Source: Nitrosomonas sp.
GTDB taxonomy: Bacteria > Pseudomonadota > Gammaproteobacteria > Burkholderiales > Nitrosomonadaceae
DNA: 12,865 bases
Direction of reading: 5' to 3'
NCBI GenBank assembly: GCA_003514765.1
Contig: DOOY01000269.1
Coordinates: 1 to 12,865, forward strand
Part shown: positions 6,874-12,865 of the stretch, piece by piece
How positions within the stretch are numbered: the first letter of the stretch is position 1
Layout: each line of letters starts with the position of its first letter
Made by a program: the position numbers and the translations under genes
Notes under the pieces: model-generated
Databases searched by the model: none
What the model saw: the letters and a program-made list of their open reading frames with translations, nothing else
Told to the model about the DNA's origin: nothing

Positions 6874-7886
6874 GATTTATCTCTTTTAAGATGATGGTCT
6901 TTAACACTACCAAAGGATATATGCTGCTTTAGCAGATCCAAAACAAAAAGTACCGATTTTTCCATTCTGAGCAGTCTATTCTCCATTTTTTCCAAATCAA
7001 TTTTTTCAGAACCTACCTGCAACGAATTGACAGTGGATTGTTCGGCTTGATTATCTGACACAAGTTGATTGGCATCAAATTCCTGCTCAAAATCATCAAT
7101 GACTTCATTGACGTCTTTTTTCCCAAAGTGGTGTAATTCTTCCAAACACCCCATCATAAACAACCGGTCACACAATAAGTTTATTTTTCGGGGAATTCCA
7201 TTGGTATACCTATATATCAAACGGTAAGCATCATCATCAATTACAGGGTCATTATTCCATCCAGCCGTTGTTAACCGATGTTCGATATAGGCTTTCGTTT
7301 CCTGTTCATCCATAGGTCCCAGGTGATATGTCGCAATTACTCTTTGCCTTAACTGCTGCATATTTTGATGCAACAATGTTCGCTTGAATTCCGGCTGGCC
7401 GAGTAAAAAAGTCTGCAATAACGGCGCCTCGTCAGTCTGAAAGTTAGACAGCATTCTTAATTCTTCAAGCGTTTCAGACGATAAATTTTGCGCTTCATCA
7501 ACAACAAGCAACACACGCTTTCCCTGTTGATCGCATCGACACAGAAACTGTTCTAGATCAAGTAACAAAACAGCTTTACTTACATCAGCATATTTCAGAC
7601 CAAATGCGGCAGCTACCAGCTTCAGGATATCCTTTGAATCTATATGCGTGTTAACAATCTGAACAGCTATTATCTTTTCCGACTCCAGCCTGCGAAAAAG
7701 ATTACGCATTAAAGTTGTTTTACCTGCGCCAACTTCCCCTGTAAGAACGATAAACCCTTCTCCTTGTGAAAGTCCATATTCCAGATAAGCCATCGCCCGC
7801 TTATGGCCCTTACTTCCATAAAAAAAACTGGGGTCTGGTTTTAATTGAAACGGTTTGGCATTAAAACCGTAAAACGATTCATACAT
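6870..7886 (-). CDS. XrtA/PEP-CTERM-associated AAA ATPase, ExeA-like (TIGR03015 type)
   Basis: This 338-residue P-loop ATPase resembles the ATPase domain of ExeA from type II secretion. The N-terminus MYESFYGFNAKPFQLKPDP is typical. Walker A is GEVGAGKTT (50-58), Walker B is VLLVVDEAQ (125-133), followed by LLGQPE (161-166), an arginine-rich QLRQRVIATYHLGPM segment (178-192), and the sensor-2-like GIPRKINLLCDR (230-241). The C-terminal 50 residues contain a short probable coiled coil (about 294-315) and a hydrophobic helix, SVLFVLDLLKQHI (311-323). No peptidoglycan-binding domain is seen, unlike full ExeA. Its exact task in XrtA loci is unknown; helping to assemble envelope machinery is an inference. 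GGAA about 8 nt upstream gives a ribosome binding site, and 13 bp separate it from the barrel gene. Confidence 0.94.
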   Translation of the reverse strand: MYESFYGFNAKPFQLKPDPSFFYGSKGHKRAMAYLEYGLSQGEGFIVLTGEVGAGKTTLMRNLFRRLESEKIIAVQIVNTHIDSKDILKLVAAAFGLKYADVSKAVLLLDLEQFLCRCDQQGKRVLLVVDEAQNLSSETLEELRMLSNFQTDEAPLLQTFLLGQPEFKRTLLHQNMQQLRQRVIATYHLGPMDEQETKAYIEHRLTTAGWNNDPVIDDDAYRLIYRYTNGIPRKINLLCDRLFMMGCLEELHHFGKKDVNEVIDDFEQEFDANQLVSDNQAEQSTVNSLQVGSEKIDLEKMENRLLRMEKSVLFVLDLLKQHISFGSVKDHHLKRDKS

Positions 7887-7899
7887 GCGTTCTATTCCA

Positions 7900-9444
7900 T
7901 TAAAAATTCTTGGTTAAGGAAACTGTAACAGAATTGGCAGAGAGATCAAAACCCTGATTCCCAAGCTGTATATTGGAGATACGTTCGATGCGTTGATATT
8001 GCAACATGCCTATTAAATCCGATGTAAAATTTTTTGTAACATTCGCAGCAAAAATTAAATTGTCATTTGTTCTATTGACGGACGAAAAATCAAACCTTAC
8101 AAAACTAAAATTTATATTAAAATTCGTGCGCGGCGAGAATCTATAACGCCAAGCAACATTACCGCCAGTTTGTTTAGTATCATTAAAAAACAACGGAAAA
8201 TCTAGCAAATCAGCATCAATCTCCTCAGCAGAATAAGGCTTTCGTGACAATCGAAATAAATTGAGCGTCAAATCATTTTTTGAACCATTTAAGGTCACAG
8301 ATGTATTGAAACGTCTCTGTAAAAAAACACGATTAGTTAAAAAGTTGTTTAGACCCAATAAATTTTGCGCTCCTACTGCAGTAGCATCGAACGCACCCAC
8401 TGCACCAAATTGACCGGCCTGCTGATTCAATGTTGTAATATCTTCAACATATAGCAGTTGCCAAGTTGTCAAACGCGTCCTATAGTTGGCATTGGCCGAA
8501 TACGTATCGCCAAAAAACCGTTGTCCGGCACTAAAATTCAAATCCGTCCGCTGATTGGGCGCCCAAACAAAACCGACCGTCCACGTCGGACTGCTTGTTT
8601 TCCCCCTAATCGAAATAAAACTGTTTCTTTCATACCCCCCGGTTGCGGTCAATCCAAAACGCGGCGTTATTCTGTAAATAAGGTTTGCAATATACCGCTC
8701 CATCTCAATCGTATTATCGACACGGTTTATAGCTGTATTGAGTCGCCGTTCAATATGAATCATTTGATTGCTGTAATTCAGACCCCATCCCAGTTTTGCA
8801 AACGAACTCCCACTATTCAAACTGGCCACAAAACTGTCTCTGTTACTATTAAAAAATCCGTTTCCGGATTTCAAGATACCCTTGGTATAACGCAGTTCTG
8901 TTGTTGCTAGATCCTGAAATCGATATCGGATATAAGGGCTTACGCTATATATTTGTATATTTGCACGATTACCGGTCACAAAGACATTGTCTGTTGTCTG
9001 CGGCCCCAACAGACTGACATTCTGCTGCAAAATACTTGCATCCCCATCTACAAAAAACAGATCTTTCAGTACTTCTGCAGTTGCCGTGGCATTGAGCCTA
9101 TGCCTGATTCGTGTTAATTCGGTATTTCTGGCAAAAATCAGATTATTCATGATGTAATTTGCATTTACATCATAACGACGGCTCGTACCTGTTAATTGTA
9201 AGCCAGGATTGATTTGCGTGATCAGGTCACTTCCACTCGCTCCTGAAGCGCCAAATCCGCCTCCACCGGCAATTAACCCGCCACCCAATCTAACATTATC
9301 TGTATAAGTCTCACTGACAGTCAGCGTTGGCCTAAAATTTATTTCAGATGCCTCAACATCTGCTGAATGCACCAGGAAATAAGAAAATACGATGCTAAAA
9401 TAAAAAAAAAGATAATAAATAGTTTGTTTAGTACAAAAACTCAT
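7900..9444 (-). CDS. Outer-membrane beta-barrel protein, PEP-CTERM system-associated (TIGR03016 type)
   Basis: The 514-residue protein has an N-terminal signal peptide (hydrophobic core about 9-26, likely cleavage after VEA near residue 32). Its body is made of alternating polar/hydrophobic strands with many aromatic residues and turns. It ends in SVTVSLTKNF, whose terminal Phe is the usual signal recognised by the BAM machinery. Opening strands such as FRPTLTVSETYTDNVRLGG and phrases like RIRHRLNATATAEVLKDLFF fit the TIGR03016 family found in XrtA loci. The family's function is unproven; a role as the outer-membrane exit for the polymer is plausible because the export lipoprotein here is short. 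A glycine/serine-rich stretch at 54-72 follows the first strand. Its ATG overlaps the kinase stop by 4 bp with no strong ribosome binding site, which suggests coupling. Confidence 0.92.
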   Translation of the reverse strand: MSFCTKQTIYYLFFYFSIVFSYFLVHSADVEASEINFRPTLTVSETYTDNVRLGGGLIAGGGGFGASGASGSDLITQINPGLQLTGTSRRYDVNANYIMNNLIFARNTELTRIRHRLNATATAEVLKDLFFVDGDASILQQNVSLLGPQTTDNVFVTGNRANIQIYSVSPYIRYRFQDLATTELRYTKGILKSGNGFFNSNRDSFVASLNSGSSFAKLGWGLNYSNQMIHIERRLNTAINRVDNTIEMERYIANLIYRITPRFGLTATGGYERNSFISIRGKTSSPTWTVGFVWAPNQRTDLNFSAGQRFFGDTYSANANYRTRLTTWQLLYVEDITTLNQQAGQFGAVGAFDATAVGAQNLLGLNNFLTNRVFLQRRFNTSVTLNGSKNDLTLNLFRLSRKPYSAEEIDADLLDFPLFFNDTKQTGGNVAWRYRFSPRTNFNINFSFVRFDFSSVNRTNDNLIFAANVTKNFTSDLIGMLQYQRIERISNIQLGNQGFDLSANSVTVSLTKNF

Positions 9445-10340
9445 GAGTAATAATACCCATAATACTCGCTGCCTGAGAAAGTTCTTACTTTATTGTAGAT
9501 TAAGTTAATGTTAGATTTGGAATTGAATTGATCAAGCACATGATTAACCGCTTGTTGTGTCGTCCGTTCTGCTTCAACAACCAGTACAATTTGCCCCACA
9601 CGTTCAGCCAGAACGCGTGCCTCACTCGTCAATAGCATAGGCGGCGCATCAAAAATCACGATTCTGTCGTTATAACGCTGTGCAAGTTCTTCCAGAAGCA
9701 TGGCCATAGTCTGACTAGCCAACAATTCCGTTGCGTGCGAATGTGACGTACCGACTGTAATCAAACTGAGTTTTTCCACATTTGTTTTTATCATCACATC
9801 GGCGACATCATTTGACTCACCAAGCAGTAATTCCATTAAACCTTTTTTATTTGTAAAGCCTAATAAATTTGGCATGGAAGGCCTCGCAACATCAGCATCA
9901 ATCAGCAAAACCCGATGATCCATCTCGGATGCAATACTCATCGCCAAATTTACCGAACAAAAACTCTTCCCCTCTCCTGCAAGCGCACTGGAAATCATAA
10001 TCAGATTATTATTCTTTTTTGTAAAAGCTTTTGTTAACAGCGGTCTTTTAATAATCCTGAATTGTTCTGAAATTTGTGTTTTACCCTTATCCGGCGTAAC
10101 GATTCCCAATCGATGCAGCCTGTCCAGATCGATATTGATAAAATTTGTTTTAACAGTTTCTTGTTCTTGTATAGAACGATCAATTAAGTCAGTCTCGTGA
10201 TCACGCAAACCTTTACTTACTCGCGTTAAAACCGACTTTGACTCCACATCATCCTTTTGTTCAACTTGTTCAGTAACCTTTGCGGGCTTGTTACCAACGT
10301 CTTTTTCAATTTTGCCAATTGCTTTTTCAATAATACTCAT
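9441..10340 (-). CDS. XrtA-associated tyrosine autokinase (BY-kinase; TIGR03018 type)
   Basis: The 299-residue cytoplasmic protein is a bacterial tyrosine kinase of the CpsD/CapB type, separate from its membrane activator. Residues 1-65 are a charged, probably flexible N-terminal region. QISEQFRIIKRPLL (89-102) matches the helix that mediates subunit contact (the usual E-x-x-R-x-x-R zone, here altered). Walker A is SALAGEGKS (118-126), Walker A' is VLLIDADVARPS (144-155), and Walker B is IVIFDAPP (227-234). The C-terminus SGSEYYGYYYS carries five tyrosines (293, 294, 296-298), the expected autophosphorylation cluster. Cycles of phosphorylation with the Wzz-like protein, encoded just upstream, are known to govern polymer length in this family. 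AAGGAT lies just before the ATG and fixes the start. It is 50 bp from the chain-length gene. Confidence 0.95.
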   Translation of the reverse strand: MSIIEKAIGKIEKDVGNKPAKVTEQVEQKDDVESKSVLTRVSKGLRDHETDLIDRSIQEQETVKTNFINIDLDRLHRLGIVTPDKGKTQISEQFRIIKRPLLTKAFTKKNNNLIMISSALAGEGKSFCSVNLAMSIASEMDHRVLLIDADVARPSMPNLLGFTNKKGLMELLLGESNDVADVMIKTNVEKLSLITVGTSHSHATELLASQTMAMLLEELAQRYNDRIVIFDAPPMLLTSEARVLAERVGQIVLVVEAERTTQQAVNHVLDQFNSKSNINLIYNKVRTFSGSEYYGYYYS

Positions 10341-10390
10341 GTTGATCCTTATGATTCAGTCAGGAAAAATTTTGTACATAATCCATTAAG

Positions 10391-11968
10391 CTAACCCAGA
10401 TTATAAAAAGGCAGCATATCAACAATTCCTTCAATTTTTCTGAAATACAAAAGTAACATCGCGTATATGAGCGCCAAGAACAAAATAGAAAAGCTGAATA
10501 TAAACAACCTTTGTTTTCGTTGAGATTTCTGCTGGTCCGTCCATATCATCGGTACTGAACCTAATACAGGAATTCCGGTAACTTCACGCAAGCTATTCTG
10601 GCTATAGAATGCCGGCCTGATTTGACTGATTACAAAAGCTATTGCGATACCCACCAACAAAGCAGCCAAAAATACAAATGAAAAGAACATACGATGATTG
10701 GGCCCAGAAGGAATCTCTGGAACCTGTGGCGGATCAATAATCCTGAATGACAACAAACCCGACGCCGACGTCAATTCGCCAGACATTCTTGCCGAAACAC
10801 GGCGTTCCAGCAGCCGTTCATAGTTTGCTTTATTAACATCGTAGTCACGATTAAGCTGGGTAAATTCTGCCTCAACTTGCGGTATTGCAGTGCTCATTGA
10901 TTGTAATCTCTCATAACGGGCAGTATATTCCTCGACACGAGCCGCCATGGAAGCTACCAAAGCCTCTGCGTCTGCCAATGCGACATTCAACTGCTGCAGC
11001 ATGGGACTATAATTTCTACCGGGATCTTTATTGCCAGAATAATTTCGCTTTGCTTCTTCTCTTTTTTGTTCTTCGAGCTGCGCTATGAGTCTTTTGGTGG
11101 ACACAATATCCGGATGCAATTCAGTATAATTTAATCGCAAGTTATCCAATTTTTCGTTCAGGTTACCAATTCGCGCATCAATCTCCGGGTTTACTATTGA
11201 TTCTTCCTCTAAAGCAAATGGCTCCAGCACAAAGACAGGTTCATCTCCACTAATCTGCCGTCTAATTGCATCACGACCCTTTTCAGCTTCTCTAAGCGCT
11301 AGTTGGGCCTGTTTCATATCCTCATCCGCTTTTAGCAATTGCGTATAATAATCGCCCCGCTGCCCTGGCAACAGCCCAATATTCCTTTGTTTGAATTCCG
11401 TCAAGGCATTTTCTGCTACTATTAATTTTTCTTCATAAGCAGCAATCTGTTGATCAATGAACCGCAGTGCTGACGAAGAATCATCTTTTTTTCCATCAAG
11501 TCCCTCTTCAACAAAAATTGTTAACAAGGACTGCACAATATCTTTGGCCAAAACAGGATTATCATTATTATAGGAAATCGTAAATATATTATCTCCAGTC
11601 GTAGCGCCCAATTTAATTTCCTGCATAAGCTTGGTTACCAGGCGCTCTTTTTCTTTTTCATTCGCAATCTGCAAATCCAGGTCGACCATCCGTACGATTC
11701 TTTCAACATTTGGGCGACTGATGATCGTGCGACCCATAATAGATATCTGTTGCTGCACATTGGGAGAAACGGTCATTCCTTCCATAAGTGGTCTTATGAT
11801 ATTTTGAGTATCCACATAGATTCTTGCCGATGCTTCGTAGTTATCAGGCAGCTTGAGCACCACTATCCAACCTGCTATTGCAACCACCCACGCAACAATC
11901 ACAGCTATCAAACGATACTTCCAGATACCTTTAACATAAACATATAATTGAGTAATTAGCTCATCCAT
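10391..11968 (-). CDS. XrtA-system polysaccharide chain-length determinant (Wzz-like PCP; TIGR03007 type)
   Basis: The 525-residue inner-membrane protein is a polysaccharide co-polymerase. A first membrane helix (about 19-39) precedes the Wzz domain, with the typical YEASARIYVDTQNIIRPLM (44-62). The periplasmic section contains long predicted coiled coils (about 173-240, 265-305 and 330-395). The proline-rich IIDPPQVPEIPSGPN (410-424) leads into the second helix (about 428-449), the hallmark of this family. A short loop with ITGIPVLGSVP-like sequence (464-473) follows, then a third hydrophobic helix (about 488-508) and a short tail. It should set chain length and act as transmembrane activator of the separate tyrosine kinase encoded next. 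GAGAG a short way before the ATG can serve as ribosome binding site and lies beside a 10-bp palindrome (AGAGTACTCT, 11971-11980). A 204-bp gap separates it from the export gene. Confidence 0.95.
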   Translation of the reverse strand: MDELITQLYVYVKGIWKYRLIAVIVAWVVAIAGWIVVLKLPDNYEASARIYVDTQNIIRPLMEGMTVSPNVQQQISIMGRTIISRPNVERIVRMVDLDLQIANEKEKERLVTKLMQEIKLGATTGDNIFTISYNNDNPVLAKDIVQSLLTIFVEEGLDGKKDDSSSALRFIDQQIAAYEEKLIVAENALTEFKQRNIGLLPGQRGDYYTQLLKADEDMKQAQLALREAEKGRDAIRRQISGDEPVFVLEPFALEEESIVNPEIDARIGNLNEKLDNLRLNYTELHPDIVSTKRLIAQLEEQKREEAKRNYSGNKDPGRNYSPMLQQLNVALADAEALVASMAARVEEYTARYERLQSMSTAIPQVEAEFTQLNRDYDVNKANYERLLERRVSARMSGELTSASGLLSFRIIDPPQVPEIPSGPNHRMFFSFVFLAALLVGIAIAFVISQIRPAFYSQNSLREVTGIPVLGSVPMIWTDQQKSQRKQRLFIFSFSILFLALIYAMLLLYFRKIEGIVDMLPFYNLG

Positions 11969-12172
11969 TCAGAGTACTCTCTATTCATTTTTAATCACTT
12001 TCTGGTAAACATCTAATTTAACCTGGCACGTTTCTCAAACCATTCTCATCAAAATTCGCACCATGTTTCGTTTGATCTTAGATATATAAATTCCGTACAA
12101 ATACTGATATCTCAAGCCAGTAGCATGTATATCTTATTAAATTCCTTTGGAATTTTCTCAAAGTGATCAAAA
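11969..12172 (-). other. 204-bp gap between export and chain-length genes
   Basis: This is an unusually wide gap inside an otherwise tight cluster. It is AT-rich and contains the hairpin at 12139-12155. Elements such as TTGAGA and TATATA occur on the - strand but the spacing (about 21 bp) is poor, so I do not call a promoter. A TGGCAC at 12024-12029 resembles half of a sigma-54 site but lacks the TTGC partner and reads the wrong way. Confidence 0.4.
12139..12155 (-). repeat. Perfect 7-bp hairpin after the export lipoprotein gene
   Basis: AAATTCC (12139-12145) and GGAATTT (12149-12155) are exact reverse complements with a 3-nt loop. It begins 17 bp after the export gene's stop on the - strand. 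The sequence after it on that strand (AATAAGATA) has no U tract, so it may be an RNA-stability or partial attenuation element rather than a full terminator. Confidence 0.45.
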
Positions 12173-12802
12173 TTAAAAAAAACTTTCAGGTATTACTAAC
12201 ACATCGCCTTGGAGCATAGGGACATTGGCTGTAATATCGCCGTCTCTGATCAAATCATTTAAACGCACGCCGAATTGTTTCTGCTCACCATCAACAGCAC
12301 GAATGATTCTCGCCCGGTTTCCTGCCGCAAAATCAGTAATACCGCCTACGGCAATCATCACATCCATCAACGTCATATTTTCTCGATAAGCGAGTGCCTG
12401 AGGTTCTGCAGCTTCTCCTATTACCCGAATCTGCTCGCTGTAAGGTCCTACAAATTGAGTTACAACAACCGTGACCACCGGCTCCTGAATGTACTTAGAT
12501 AAAGTTTCTTCGATATCACGCGCAAGTTGTGTGGAAGTTTTTCCACTTGCGGGTAAATCTTCTACTAACGGTGTAGTAATTTTCCCATCTGGCCTTACAG
12601 GCACAGCCATGGATATTTCAGGATTACGCCAAACAATAATGTCAATATTATCGCCAGGCCCAATCAAATAATCCCGGGAGAAAACACCACCCTCAGTATC
12701 ACTCAATAGGGGATAAGTTTTACAACCGCTCAGAAGCAAAAAAACAGAACATAAAATAATAAATTGTTTCATACCATCTATGCTCAAAAAAAATATTTTC
12801 AC
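12173..12802 (-). CDS. Polysaccharide export (OPX/Wza-like) lipoprotein, XrtA-associated (TIGR03027 type)
   Basis: The 209-residue product is an outer-membrane polysaccharide export lipoprotein. A signal peptide ends in the lipobox LLSGC (Cys27 from the GTG start). The poly-export (PES) domain is YLIGPGDNIDIIVWRNPEIS (45-64) through VPVRPDGKITTPLVEDL (67-83) to VVTVVV (109-114). One SLBB domain follows (about 124-185), including VIGEAAEPQALAYRENMTLMDVMIAVGGITDFA. The protein stops at GDVLVIPESFF, so it lacks the long C-terminal helix that forms the outer-membrane pore in E. coli Wza. The GTG at 12800-12802 has GAGG 8 nt upstream (12811-12814). An alternative ATG at 12770-12772 would give a shorter, more classic signal peptide but has no clear ribosome binding site. 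It is the first cluster gene visible; the 63 bp beyond it hold no gene. Confidence 0.93.
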   Translation of the reverse strand: MKIFFLSIDGMKQFIILCSVFLLLSGCKTYPLLSDTEGGVFSRDYLIGPGDNIDIIVWRNPEISMAVPVRPDGKITTPLVEDLPASGKTSTQLARDIEETLSKYIQEPVVTVVVTQFVGPYSEQIRVIGEAAEPQALAYRENMTLMDVMIAVGGITDFAAGNRARIIRAVDGEQKQFGVRLNDLIRDGDITANVPMLQGDVLVIPESFF

Positions 12803-12813
12803 AGAAGTTTCCT

Positions 12814-12844
12814 CTTATACATTTACCAGATAAAGCCAAGTCAA
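12814..12844 (-). promoter_or_regulatory. Weak candidate promoter upstream of the export gene
   Basis: On the - strand TTGACT (12839-12844) and TATAAG (12814-12819) are separated by 19 bp, longer than ideal. Transcription would begin around 12807, which would exclude the GAGG ribosome binding site of the GTG start and favour the ATG at 12770-12772. It may be chance if the operon begins further upstream, outside the window. Confidence 0.22.
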
Positions 12845-12865
12845 TTTTTTCTACTATATTATGGA

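Noticed and set aside
8458..8910. 150-codon + strand frame antisense to the barrel gene
   Set aside because: It lies wholly inside the barrel gene on the other strand; its R/P/T-rich composition is that of an antisense shadow.
12022..12040. TGGCAC as the -24 element of a sigma-54 promoter
   Set aside because: No TTGC -12 element follows at the right distance, and the site points to the + strand where no gene follows.
1..12865. CRISPR array, tRNA, rRNA or insertion-sequence ends
   Set aside because: No regularly spaced direct repeats, clover-leaf pattern, rRNA signature, transposase motif or paired terminal repeats were seen on reading both strands.

Overview
The window looks like part of a chromosome from a Gram-negative proteobacterium. 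It is AT-rich and carries the exosortase A (XrtA) exopolysaccharide gene set common in betaproteobacteria such as Nitrosomonas, Nitrosospira and methylotrophs. A Nitrosomonadaceae-like source is my best guess from gene content and base composition only. No rRNA, tRNA, CRISPR array or recognisable insertion sequence is visible.

Layout. The left third (1-1942) reads on the + strand. It holds the 3' end of a methyl-accepting chemotaxis protein, a small NlpC/P60 lipoprotein with its own plausible sigma-70 promoter, about 515 bp with no convincing gene, and a small DUF4389 membrane protein. From 12802 down to 1996 everything reads on the - strand as one nine-gene polysaccharide cluster. In transcription order the genes are: short outer-membrane export lipoprotein (OPX), Wzz-like chain-length determinant, BY-type tyrosine autokinase, beta-barrel outer-membrane protein (TIGR03016 type), ExeA-like AAA ATPase (TIGR03015 type), DUF3473 polysaccharide deacetylase, FemAB/GNAT-like transferase, exosortase A fused to an EpsI domain, and a GT4 glycosyltransferase (TIGR03088 type). 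The two gene blocks converge at about 1943-1995, where a small hairpin sits.

How the genes work together. The Wzz-like protein and the separate autokinase would control polymer length at the inner membrane. The short OPX lipoprotein and the beta-barrel protein are candidates for the outer-membrane exit. The GT4 enzyme builds the repeat unit, the deacetylase trims N-acetyl groups, and the FemAB-like protein may add an acyl or aminoacyl group. XrtA is the sorting protease/transpeptidase that processes PEP-CTERM proteins, which travel with this polysaccharide machinery. No PEP-CTERM substrate, initiating sugar transferase, flippase or polymerase lies in the window, so those must be elsewhere. 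Four-base ATGA overlaps and 2-13 bp gaps tie the middle genes (kinase to FemAB) into one operon. Larger gaps (204, 149 and 92 bp) at 11969-12172, 4800-4948 and 3148-3239 could hold extra control points.

Most of the window is a known locus type. The points most worth a second look are the short OPX plus barrel arrangement, the exosortase-EpsI fusion without a local substrate, the FemAB/deacetylase pair, and the unexplained region 1110-1624.
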